The notes: generated by a model from the letters alone, not told the origin. A stretch of DNA of 9,577 nucleotides from Bdellovibrionales bacterium (GCA_018266335.1 JAFEAR010000100.1:1-9577), one strand, 5' to 3'; shown: positions 1-6,589, counted from the first letter of the stretch. Numbers and translations are program-made.

Positions 1-1
1 G

Positions 2-643
2 GGAACGTTCATCCAATCGGTTGATGTCTCAGGCTGCGTTCAGCCGCTATTTGTAGGGTCGGACTGCGAAGTACTTGCCTTACGCGCTGTGATTCCGGAA
101 ACCGCAAGTAGCGGAATTCTGGTCGTGACCGGCGGGGTGCTTCGAGCCCGAGGTGTAAACCTTATAGCACTGCGCACGGACGGACTGAATACGATCCTGG
201 TCCAAGAAGGTGCAAGTTTGGACCTAGACTCAGCCGTTGTGACCCTCGCATCGAACGCAAAAGCAGTAGTAACGAATGGCCTCGGAGCTGTTGCGAGGCT
301 GAATAGCGTTCAGGCAGTGCCTGCCGCTAACGCAACCGGAACGATCGGATTATTCGCTTCCGCGGGAACGATTCGCTTAGGCCAAGCCATCCAGGTGCAG
401 GCGTGTGCAACACCGATATTCGGCCCCGGGCACTTTTCGGTAGGTGCTCTTCAGGCAAACGGGGGCAGCGCGGTATTCGTTACTTGGCCGGACCTGAATT
501 CGCTCGACACAGTAACCTTAACCCGAACGATTGAAAACGGCTCTTCCAGCCACAGCCCAACCGTTGCTCTTACCGTCGGATCTGGATTTTCTATAACGTC
601 AGCACCCAGTGACCTATCAACATACTTATATCGAATCTCCTGA
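2..643 (+). CDS. C-terminal part of a beta-rich, phage tail/spike-like protein (5' end outside window)
   Basis: The frame is open from base 2 to the TGA at 641-643, giving at least 213 residues, so the true start lies left of the window. A GTG at 89 is a possible internal start, but nothing favours it. The protein is rich in Gly, Ala, Val, Thr, Ser and Asn, has no long helices, and alternates short hydrophobic stretches with turns (GILVVTGGVLRARGVNLIAL; NTILVQEGASLDLDSAVVTL). This is the texture of a right-handed beta-helix or stacked beta-sheet protein. The end, PTVALTVGSGFSITSAPSDLSTYLYRIS, resembles the C-terminal cap of many predicted phage tail or structural proteins. Function is inferred from texture only; a secreted or surface beta-helix protein is equally possible. 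It is the only plus-strand gene in the left half, and no neighbour seen here shares its function. Confidence 0.5.
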   Translation, partial: GTFIQSVDVSGCVQPLFVGSDCEVLALRAVIPETASSGILVVTGGVLRARGVNLIALRTDGLNTILVQEGASLDLDSAVVTLASNAKAVVTNGLGAVARLNSVQAVPAANATGTIGLFASAGTIRLGQAIQVQACATPIFGPGHFSVGALQANGGSAVFVTWPDLNSLDTVTLTRTIENGSSSHSPTVALTVGSGFSITSAPSDLSTYLYRIS

Positions 644-768
644 TCATGACTTGAGAGCGCGAACGAGCAGGCTCCGGAAAAGAGGTCAAAGGGAAATCGA
701 CGCACCGGAGAGCGGGCAATCTTTGGGCTGCTGGGCGCGGGCGCAATCTGACGTTTGCGAGTGAACTG

Positions 769-1879
769 TCACGCTGTTTTGTTGACCGATTTCAGTTCTT
801 CCCGGTGTCGACCCAAGTCTTCCGCTAACCGCGACCTCGCTACCCGCCCGATCGCTTCCAGCACCTCCGATTTCGTGACAAACCTACGCACGCTGTCCAT
901 GACGGCTTCTTCGACCAGCGGAACCGAGACGGCGCGCGTCGTACATCCGTCACTCTTCTTCTGCATCGTGCGGAGGCAGACGTAGTAGCGGTAGCGTCTG
1001 CTCTTGCTCGACGAATAGCTCGGTGACATGGCAGATCCGCAGCAGGAACAATAGATCAACCCTCGAAGAAGGGCTTCGAGTTTGGTCCGATGCTCTCCGC
1101 CGGGATTCCGTATGTTTTCTTTTAGCTTCTGTTGGACCAGATCAAACGTGTTCCCGTCGATGATGTTGGGGTGGGTGGCCGCGACGAGTTCGTCCGCCGC
1201 CCGGATTCGGCCGGCATAGAGCGGATTTGCCAACTAGTGTAAAGGTGGCACTTGCGAATCGGGTCGTCCGTAGGTTTTTCCCTCGCTGGTCGTCCACCGC
1301 TTGTTTCGCCACTCGCAACCGTCACACTTCGCCACGATGCCGAACACGGAATGCCCTTCTAGGTACCACTCGAAGATCTGGCGCACGCGCGCCGCCTCTT
1401 CCTCGTTAACGACGAGTTTGCCGTCCTTGAGATCGTAGCCAAGCGGCAGGTGGCCGCCGGTCCACTTTCCCCGCTTGCGAGCCAGGACCTGCTTGTCTTT
1501 TGTGCGCTCGGAAATGATCTCTCGCTCGAATTGCGCGAAGGAGAGCAGGATGTTCAAAGTCAATCGGCCGAGGGAGCTTGAACTGCTGCGTGACCGAGAC
1601 AAAGGATGCAGTCGATCTTCCTGTCCCGCACGTCCGCCAGCAGTCGCCGAAGAGTTGGGCGATCCATGTTCGCACCGGTGTAGCCGCCATCGTCATACTG
1701 CTCCGGCAGCAGCACCCAACCCTGGCCCGCTTGGCTACGCACAAAATGACACGCCCGGCGTCGCGTTGTGCGTCGAGCGAGTTGAAATCCTGATTCAGGC
1801 CTTCCTCGGTCGACTTCCTTGTGTAGATCGCGCACCGTACAGTTGGGGGCGCTCCTGTCCCGTTACTCTTGGCTGCCAT
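769..1879 (-). pseudogene. Large serine recombinase, multiply frameshifted, internally deleted and truncated
   Basis: Read on the minus strand, the parts of a large serine recombinase appear in order but in changing frames. From ATG 1879 comes the resolvase-domain N terminus ([20 protein letters not shown], presumed catalytic Ser23). At about 1757 the frame shifts to [20 protein letters not shown]...[11 protein letters not shown], ending about 1604. Then come FVSVTQQF (1603-1580), another shift to [19 protein letters not shown]...LPLGYD (about 1580-1277), a short shifted piece reading IRKCHLYT, and finally ANPLYAGRI with a Cys-rich zinc-ribbon-like segment (CSCCGS) and a short coiled coil, stopping at 769. 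Between KIDCI and FVSVTQQF, roughly 28 residues normally carrying the DRxxR segment are missing. An in-frame TAG lies at 1234-1236. The C terminus is much shorter than the 500 or so residues usual in the family. AGGAG stands ahead of ATG 1879. It cannot make an active recombinase; confidence in the family is high. Confidence 0.92.
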
Positions 1880-1882
1880 GTT

Positions 1883-1965
1883 TCACTCCTGGCCGGTGTC
1901 CCAGATTGAAGACGGCAAATCCATTTCTAATGCGCCTTCTTCGCGCTATCCTGCTTCCGGGTCAT
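1883..1965 (-). pseudogene. Remnant of a small gene upstream of the serine recombinase (possibly DUF2924-like)
   Basis: An ATG at 1965-1963, preceded by AGGGA, reads MTRKQDSAKKAH and then stops. A shifted frame continues as GALEMDLPSSIWDTGQE and ends in TGA at 1885-1883, three bases before the recombinase ATG. The ALEMDL...IWDT string reminds me of the N terminus of small DUF2924-type proteins often encoded directly upstream of large serine recombinases. Those are well over 100 residues long, so nearly all of the gene would be missing. The position and spacing support a former two-gene operon. The family assignment is from memory and weak. Confidence 0.35.
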
Positions 1966-2039
1966 CTTCCCTTTTCTTTCTTTCCGCCGCTAACGGATTG
2001 TTGAAAGGTCTAGCATGACCCCTTTTTCCTTTTTGCTGA

Positions 2040-2056
2040 ACTTCTGAAGCTTAACC
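2040..2056 (+). repeat. 17-bp direct repeat, copy 1 (ACTTCTGAAGCTTAACC)
   Basis: This exact 17-base string recurs at 2177-2193, 137 bp downstream in the same orientation. It contains the imperfect palindrome CTTCTGAAG and a HindIII-type AAGCTT. It lies upstream of the broken recombinase and its small companion gene. It could be a regulatory or recombination site or the footprint of a duplication; the sequence does not decide. Confidence 0.6.
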
Positions 2057-2176
2057 GCCAGGCTTCACTCCCGTCGGGACGGCCATCGCCAGTTCCCGAA
2101 CCGAGTGAGGTAATATCAGCTCACGGCTGGGCCAAATCTGGCCATCACAGGTGGGCCATGCCGGAGCATCACTGAC

Positions 2177-2193
2177 ACTTCTGAAGCTTAACC
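2177..2193 (+). repeat. 17-bp direct repeat, copy 2 (ACTTCTGAAGCTTAACC)
   Basis: Identical to the copy at 2040-2056 over 17 bases. The base 5' of each copy differs (A before copy 1, C before copy 2), and the flanks diverge immediately 3'. The repeat is therefore discrete rather than the edge of a longer duplication. Confidence 0.6.
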
Positions 2194-2349
2194 CCTTGTT
2201 GCCGAATCGCTTAAGGCTTAAACGGGCCGCGCCGCAGGCACTCCACATGCAATCCCGCAAGTTCGGCCTATCGTGTGAGACGGATCTGAAGCACACATCC
2301 TTAGCGCCATGATCTTTTGCTCGCCAGGGGCAAGAGGGAGGGGAAGACA

Positions 2350-2379
2350 GGGGTTGCTGCCATGCTAGGGAGCAACCCC
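2350..2379. other. Perfect 9-bp stem-loop
   Basis: GGGGTTGCT (2350-2358) pairs perfectly with AGCAACCCC (2371-2379) across a 12-base loop. No T-tract follows on either strand, so it is not a classical intrinsic terminator. It is the first of three inverted repeats within 77 bp and may belong to a structured RNA or a protein-binding site. Confidence 0.55.
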
Positions 2380-2395
2380 AAGGACTTTGCTCTGG

Positions 2396-2413
2396 CGTCG
2401 TCGCGAGACGACG
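2396..2413. other. 7-bp stem with GCGA (GNRA-type) tetraloop
   Basis: CGTCGTC (2396-2402) and GACGACG (2407-2413) are perfectly complementary around GCGA. A GNRA loop on a perfect stem is typical of folded RNA when read on the plus strand. The palindrome GGTTTAAACC follows four bases later (2417-2426). Confidence 0.5.
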
Positions 2414-3553
2414 ATTGGTTTAAACCGTAGTGGTGGCGAACGTGGGAACTTCTCTCGTTTTTGCTAAGTAAGGCAAACGCCTAGGGGGTAGGACTTTCCA
2501 GAGGTACTACGGGAACTCGGGAAGGCGTTTGTTGCCGCCCATTGTCCACCGACCGCTTCCGCAAATAGCCTTCCCATACCGGTTGCATACGAGGACCGCC
2601 ATTCGTTTCGAGTTAAGACCACCAAATGGTCTACTCGCCCTACGACATCCAAGACTTTCCATGGTTCACCGCCGTGATTTCCGGCCAACGGCTCGGCAGA
2701 ACCGGAGCCCACGGGATTTTTACAAACCGACTTGAATTTTTCCGCCTGGCGAAGTCAGTCGGGACCCTTCGTCCGTCCTGGTGTAGGCCATGCAGAACAG
2801 TGAAGTAGAATGAGCGGTGTTCTCGCTTCATAGATGTGCGGTCAGGGCTTTCCCGAGGCGATTCTCTCTCTTCTCAGTTTCCTTATCGGCGTTTTGGCAA
2901 ATGCGGGCTCCATCATCAATTGTCTCAATTCCCCCTTCCGTCACCCGCAAAGTGATTCCGTGTCGCCCACAAAGGCGGTAGTGGAACATAAAGGAGTGTA
3001 CGGAAGCAGGGCTCGGTTTTCAATGCTTTCCCTTCTCGATTGAGTAGCTTGCGCGTACGGTGCCTCCGGCCTTTCGTTACGTACAAATTCCGTAACCCCG
3101 TCCGCTGGCCGCCGTTGGCGCGGAGAAAATCCAGAGAACCCGCGCGATGTCCCGCGAAAGTGTGAGACCGAGGCGCGAACTAGCGAGAAAGGCGTGAAAC
3201 CTTCCCCGAAGAGGGCGAGAGCGAACGAGAGATGGCGACAATCGACGAGAATTCCCGAGACCGCGGGCCCGCGCGGTCAACCGGTCTTGGACTTCCCCGT
3301 CCTTGGTGATGGCCCGAAAACACCCGCCCTCGTCGCTGCCGGCAGCGTGCGGCAAGCGTCGATTCGCGACTTTCGCCCACGGGGGCGGCAGTACGGAACG
3401 GAGGCGTTGGGCTTTGCCGACGGCGTCAACTAAGCCTTTAGCGATTCGTCGCGGCGAGAACCGCTTTCGACTCGACGCCACCACCCAACCACAGCGAGCA
3501 ACACCCGTTGCACCTTGCTACTCAGCGAAGTAGACGTAACGCAGGATTGAACT

Positions 3554-3573
3554 AAGCCGCTGCGCGGCGGCTT
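3554..3573. terminator. GC-rich hairpin, possible terminator
   Basis: AAGCCGC (3554-3560) pairs with GCGGCTT (3567-3573) around a 6-base loop. A short TTT run follows on the plus strand (3572-3574), and the minus strand offers TTAG only. It lies between the gene-poor stretch and the IS remnant. Terminator function is inferred from shape; the U-tract is weak. Confidence 0.35.
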
Positions 3574-3581
3574 TCCAAACT

Positions 3582-3722
3582 CTACACCGGGTGGCTTTGC
3601 AACGGGAATAATGACTGGGTCTGAAGGAGACCCGATATCCCCATTGCGCCGACTTTCCGCCCCGCCTCCACCTGCTTTATTGCAGCGATCATCTTGTCTT
3701 CGCTGTAACGGCTCTTTTTCAC
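3582..3722 (-). pseudogene. Truncated IS3-family transposase OrfA
   Basis: From GTG 3722, preceded by GGAG, the protein starts VKKSRYSEDKMIAAIKQVEAGRKVGAM. This is the typical first helix region of IS3 OrfA, a helix-turn-helix protein that binds the IS ends. The second half of the helix-turn-helix (usually a GIS-ATYYxWKxKYGG-like stretch) and the leucine zipper are absent. Instead the frame runs into unrelated sequence and stops at 3582 after 46 codons; OrfA is normally about 90-100 residues. It cannot support transposition. Confidence 0.8.
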
Positions 3723-3793
3723 CTTTCGTTCTCCTTTTCCGTCTTTCGGGAGAACTCTAATTATCCATGGATCAGATTTCGGGGAGCAGGTCA
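3582..3793 (-). mobile_element. Left-end fragment of an IS3-family insertion sequence
   Basis: On the minus strand the element begins TGACCTGCTCCCC (3793-3781), which matches the TGACCTGC-type terminal repeat I recall for IS3-family elements. An untranslated leader follows, then an OrfA start at GTG 3722. OrfA homology ends after roughly 25 residues, and no right terminal repeat (a GGGGAGCAGGTCA-like end read on the minus strand) is seen to the left. The element has therefore lost its right side, including the OrfB/DDE part. The inner boundary near 3640 is approximate; the coordinates extend to the stop of the fused reading frame. A small hairpin (GGGTCT/AGACCC, 3617-3633) lies in the sequence fused to OrfA. 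Confidence 0.7.
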
Positions 3794-4120
3794 GCTTCGT
3801 GGTACGACTTTGGCCGCGATGTAATGAGTAGCGAAGGCTTCCTGCTTGGGCGTGAGGCGCTTGCGGTCGGCGGCGGAACGGCTTACCGCCGAATCCGTAC
3901 TTGGTGCCGTTGGGCGACTGGGCGGAAGCGGCGGTAGTAGCGGCTGGTGCGCTTATTGCGATGGGCTCGCCTCCAACTGTTCCACCCGTTGGTGGGCGTA
4001 GAACAGGATACACCACTGGATGTTAGCGGGTTCTTGGGCGATTAACTCACCGATACTCTTAAGGCTGTGGTCGTGAAGGATGCGCTGTAACGCTTCACGA
4101 ACGTCGGCTGGGGACGACAT
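3794..4120 (-). pseudogene. Phage terminase small subunit-like gene, broken and cut by the IS
   Basis: From ATG 4120 the frame reads MSSPADVREALQRILHDHSL...WCILFYAHQRVEQLEA and then meets TAA at 3955-3953. The protein-like continuation EPIAISAPAATTAASAQSPN is in another frame. The original frame resumes with SRSAADRKRLTPKQEAFATHY and ends IAAKVVPRS. LTPKQEAF followed by an aromatic-rich helix is the hallmark N-terminal helix-turn-helix of terminase small subunits, which recognise phage DNA for packaging; proteins of other mobile elements share it. Two compensating frameshifts thus precede the loss of everything after the IS insertion. No large terminase subunit is present. Family confidence is moderate, and being non-functional is near certain. 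Confidence 0.6.
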
Positions 4121-4264
4121 GGGCGAAGTAGCGCTGGGTGCGGCGGGGCGCTCACAACTAAGTTTACCCTGTGTCAAGCGTGAAATGAAGCCTATTCGCC
4201 GCCGCGCGGCGCTCGTCGAGCCGCCGAAGGCAGGATTACTCATTACTGGTTGGTTTGCGCGCAA

Positions 4265-4553
4265 TCCAAAGCCGGTTCACGGCCCATCCCCCGCGTCTCG
4301 CAGCGGCCGGACCACCAAATCCACTTTCGACGCAAAATTCCCGATTCCAGCCGGTTTTTTCCGCAAGGACATTCATGGCGCTAAGTGGCTGTTTTCTAGC
4401 TATTTACAGACCTCGAAAAGAGCCGCGCGCGCAGTATATATATATTATATAGGTACTTAATACTGCAAAATCTCTTCTAACGTGGTGATAGAGGGGGGTG
4501 TTCGGCGCGCCGAGTCGGGTGTTGCACACTCACTCACACATCCTCTCTCTGTC
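4265..4553. other. Intergenic stretch with inverted repeats downstream of the integrase gene
   Basis: No gene is apparent. It contains an AT-rich inverted repeat, GCAGTAT (4431-4437) and ATACTGC (4460-4466), enclosing a run of alternating T and A, and a perfect 12-bp palindrome TCGGCGCGCCGA (4502-4513). Either could lie in the 3' end of the integrase transcript, which reads leftwards into this stretch. The first also resembles a recombination or protein-binding site. No T-tract terminator is obvious. Confidence 0.45.
4431..4466. repeat. AT-rich inverted repeat, candidate integrase site
   Basis: GCAGTAT and ATACTGC are perfect 7-bp arms around a 22-base centre made mostly of A and T. It lies 88 bp beyond the stop codon of the tyrosine recombinase. 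Attachment or core sites of such enzymes are often next to their genes and built as inverted arms around an AT-rich centre, although the usual centre is 6-8 bp. The role is inferred only. Confidence 0.3.
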
Positions 4554-5492
4554 TCAAAGCCGAAGGCCCAGGCGGTCGCAGGGGGCGTCGGCGAGATCCT
4601 GTTGGACGCCCAAGTAGCGTTCGGTGGTTTGGACGGAGGCGTGGCCGAGCGAGCGCTGGAGTTGTTCGAGGGGGGCCCGGCCGCGGTGGGCGAGTTGGGC
4701 GAAGGTGCGACGGAGGTCGTGGGGGGCGAAGGGGATCCCGAGTTGCTGGCTGTAGCGCTGCACGATGTCGAAGATCGATTGGGCCGTGAGGCCCTCGCCG
4801 GCGAGGCGCCCCGCTTTATTCACCGGACGCAGTAAGCGACCTTCGCCGAGGCCCGCGGCATCGGTCCAGCGGTCGACGGCGGCCTTGGCCCAGGCAGGCA
4901 TAGGGACCGAGCGCACGCGGCTTCCCTTCCCCACTAAATCCACAATCACCCAGCGGCCTTCGCGCTGCTGGAGGTCGGTGAGGGTTAACTGGGCGAGTTC
5001 GCTCCGACGCAGGCCGCAGCCCAGCAGCAAGGCGAGCAGCGCCTGGTCGCGGAGGCCCGGGAGCGTGGTGGGATCCGGGGCGAGCAGCAGCTGCTGGGCC
5101 TGGTCCCGCGTCAACCAATTCCCCAACCGCCGCCCGGCCTGGCGCGCGCCGCGAACTTTGGCGATCGCGGCCGCGGCCGCCGGATCGAGCAGGCCGTTGT
5201 CGGCCGCTTCCTGGGCCAGCTTGCGCACGGCCGCCAGGTGGACGTTGATCGACGAGGGGGCGAGGCCCTGGCGCTCGAGCGCCGCCCGGTAGGCCTGCAC
5301 GGCCGCCTTGTGAAACGGGCCGTGCTCGTCCGGGCGGTACCAGGCGTGAAAGGCCGTCAAGGCGCGGTCATAGGCGCGGCGGGTGTGCGGCGAAGAGACC
5401 CCGTCCAACACAAGCGCCTTCCACCGGACCCAGCTCGGCGGCTCGGGGGCGCGCGGGACGACGGCGAGCGCCGCCGGGGCGGGCTCGCTCAC
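4554..5492 (-). CDS. Tyrosine recombinase/integrase (Xer-like)
   Basis: A 312-residue protein, the usual size for Xer-type site-specific recombinases, which cut and rejoin DNA through a 3'-phosphotyrosine. Residues about 17-105 form the SAM-like core-binding domain (SSPHTRRAYDRALTAFHAWY). Residues about 125-305 form the catalytic domain, with all expected residues visible: Arg162 in GCGLRRSEL, Lys189 in VGKGSR, His258 and Arg261 in PHDLRRTF, His284 in LGHASVQTT and the nucleophile Tyr293 in ERYLG. The GTG start at 5492 is chosen because it overlaps the HNH stop codon (GTGA). Upstream codons in this frame lie inside the HNH gene and do not look like recombinase. Translation is probably coupled to HNH. 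It could resolve plasmid multimers or integrate an element; its target site is unknown. Confidence 0.9.
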   Translation of the reverse strand: MSEPAPAALAVVPRAPEPPSWVRWKALVLDGVSSPHTRRAYDRALTAFHAWYRPDEHGPFHKAAVQAYRAALERQGLAPSSINVHLAAVRKLAQEAADNGLLDPAAAAAIAKVRGARQAGRRLGNWLTRDQAQQLLLAPDPTTLPGLRDQALLALLLGCGLRRSELAQLTLTDLQQREGRWVIVDLVGKGSRVRSVPMPAWAKAAVDRWTDAAGLGEGRLLRPVNKAGRLAGEGLTAQSIFDIVQRYSQQLGIPFAPHDLRRTFAQLAHRGRAPLEQLQRSLGHASVQTTERYLGVQQDLADAPCDRLGLRL

Positions 5493-5920
5493 GCCGCCCT
5501 CGCCAGCGCGGCCGCGGCGGGGCTCGGCGGATCCCACAGCCCGCGCTGCCGCGGCGCGCCGGCATGTTGTTCCTCCCACCATTCTCCGAGCGGGGCCGGC
5601 CACCAGCCGGAGGGTTGCGGGCGATGATGCACCGCGGCGTGGCAGGCCCGGCAGAGGGTGGCGAGCGCCGCCAGGCGGTTTTCCCCGGGGTGCCGATGGT
5701 GGACGATGAGTCCCGTGCGCGCCCCACACCCCGCGCAGGCATACCCGTCGCGGGTGAGGGCCCGCTCGCGGTTCCCGCCGAAGCGGCGCGCCGAGCGCCA
5801 GCGGGCGTGATAGCACGCTCGGCACCAACCGGCCACGGCCGGCGGCCGCTGGCCGCAGCCGCAAAACAGACGGCCTTGGAGGTCCAGGGATGGATCCGCA
5901 GCCCAACGAGGGAGAGGCAT
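5489..5920 (-). CDS. HNH endonuclease-like zinc protein
   Basis: A 143-residue protein with two Cys clusters. The first, C20-x-C22 with C33-x-x-C36 (CRACYHARW), looks like a zinc finger. The second is an HNH/ββα-metal nuclease core: C62AGC65, LIVHHRHPGEN with His74, His75, His77 and Asn81, then LC90RAC93H94 and His98-His99. The Asn of the usual NLxxLC motif is replaced by Ala85, and Asn81 lies four residues earlier, so catalysis is likely but unproven. The C-terminal 45 residues are Trp/Pro/Ala-rich and unassigned. ATG 5920 is the first start codon after the in-frame TAA upstream. No ribosome binding site is visible, so initiation may be weak or unusual. The gene overlaps the integrase gene by 4 bp, suggesting an operon in which nuclease and recombinase act on the same DNA. 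Confidence 0.82.
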   Translation of the reverse strand: MPLPRWAADPSLDLQGRLFCGCGQRPPAVAGWCRACYHARWRSARRFGGNRERALTRDGYACAGCGARTGLIVHHRHPGENRLAALATLCRACHAAVHHRPQPSGWWPAPLGEWWEEQHAGAPRQRGLWDPPSPAAAALARAA

Positions 5921-5963
5921 GGGGGTAAGAAGCAGGATACCGCAGATCGCCTGTGAGAAGGAA

Positions 5964-6001
5964 CATTATCATAGGCTATTCCAGCAGGAATAACCATTAT
6001 C
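5964..6001 (-). promoter_or_regulatory. Promoter/operator cluster upstream of the HNH-integrase operon
   Basis: The palindrome TATTCC-AGCA-GGAATA (5977-5992) is flanked by two direct copies of CATTATC (5964-5970 and 5995-6001). Read leftwards, a good extended -10-like TATGATAAT (5973-5965) lies immediately beyond the palindrome and would start a transcript about 40 bases before ATG 5920. The -35 is poor, as is common when a bound protein controls the promoter. The palindrome would cover the -35 to spacer region, so a repressor, activator or the recombinase itself could bind there. Confidence 0.5.
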
Positions 6002-6099
6002 GTGAGTAAAGAATAGAGGAGTTTTTAGACCATGTGACATTACTGCGCCACAATTCCGAGCGCCTCCCGGAGCTCTCGAAAATTTGGTTTAGCGGGTTT

Positions 6100-6589
6100 T
6101 TTGGGGTAAAAGGGCCGGATCCGACCCGGACTCTTCCCTGCCCTGCTTCCCTTTGGACCGACCTCTTACTGGACTTGATTGGGACAGCCGGCCGCCATCT
6201 CTGGCGCATCGCCCACGCCTCATCGCGGCACCAGATGTTCCTCTCCCCGCCGCAGTGCTTCCCTTGGCGGCGCGCCTCGGTGACCGCCGACGCGGACGCG
6301 CTCGACAATGATGCTTCGTTCGAACTCCGCGACGGCGCCCAGGATGTGGAGCATGAGGCGGCTTGCCGGGTTGTTCTTGTCGGAGTCGGGCATCGGCCAT
6401 CAGCTGGGAAAGGACAGGCCGTTTCTTCACGCTCGAACGCTTCTCGGCGTACTCGACGACGGCCTAGCCCATGCGAGCCGCATAGGCGCGCAGCTCGGTG
6501 AACTGCAGGTCGTCGTGCTGGTTTTCGGTGCTCACGCGGACGTAGATCGCCGCGGTGGTGACCGTGGGGTGAGGGGTGGGATTGTTCAT
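6100..6589 (-). pseudogene. Small serine recombinase (resolvase/invertase type), degraded
   Basis: From ATG 6589 the minus strand encodes the resolvase N terminus TTAAIYVRVSTENQHDDLQF (catalytic Ser in YVRVS) up to AYAARMG. A TAG follows where Trp is usual. The same frame continues as AVVEYAEKRSSVKKRPVLSQ...MADARLRQ. The next 40 or so residues expected in the family, including the DRxxR segment, are missing. A shifted frame then gives DKNNPASRLMLHILGAVAEF and ERSIIVERV, and a further shift gives EARRQGKHCG...RDEAWAMRQ, the start of the DNA-binding helix-turn-helix region near 6200. The 3' limit is approximate. At least one nonsense codon, one deletion and two frameshifts make it non-functional. 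It is distinct from the large recombinase at 769-1879. Confidence 0.9.

Larger units (their letters stand above)
1966..3553. other. Gene-poor stretch of about 1.6 kb
   Basis: I see no convincing gene here on either strand. The open frames are short, overlap each other in opposite directions, lack ribosome binding sites and resemble no family I know. The longest are about 135 codons on the minus strand at 3077-3484 and 82 codons on the minus strand at 2464-2712. What stands out is non-coding: a 17-bp direct repeat (2040-2056, 2177-2193), a 9-bp-stem hairpin (2350-2379), a GNRA-loop hairpin (2396-2413), a 10-bp palindrome GGTTTAAACC (2417-2426) and a small hairpin GTTACG/CGTAAC (3076-3096). It is probably eroded mobile DNA or an unrecognised non-coding element. 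Confidence 0.5.

Noticed and set aside
451..705. An 84-codon minus-strand frame overlapping the tail-like gene.
   Set aside because: It is antisense to the better plus-strand frame, with no motif and no ribosome binding site.
672..711. CTCCGG/CCGGAG inverted arms after the tail-like gene as a terminator.
   Set aside because: The stem is 6 bp with a loop of 28 bases and no T-tract, so it is too weak to call.
2464..2712. An 82-codon minus-strand frame with fairly natural composition.
   Set aside because: It resembles no family I can name and competes with overlapping frames on both strands. It is left as part of the gene-poor stretch, although a conserved remnant cannot be excluded.
3077..3533. 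Overlapping frames on both strands between 3.08 and 3.53 kb.
   Set aside because: No motif, no consistent start signal, and open frames on both strands are expected in GC-rich DNA.
4765..5956. Several long plus-strand frames opposite the HNH and integrase genes.
   Set aside because: They are GC-driven open frames antisense to well-supported genes, with Arg/Ala/Pro-rich composition and no family resemblance.
5493..5972. The integrase reading frame stays open far upstream, suggesting a 472-residue protein.
   Set aside because: The extra N-terminal part is Arg/Pro/Ala-rich, lies in another frame over the clear HNH gene, and has no recombinase features. GTG 5492 gives a normal 312-residue enzyme.
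6034..6501. A 155-codon plus-strand frame.
   Set aside because: The opposite strand carries an unmistakable serine recombinase remnant, so this frame is its shadow.
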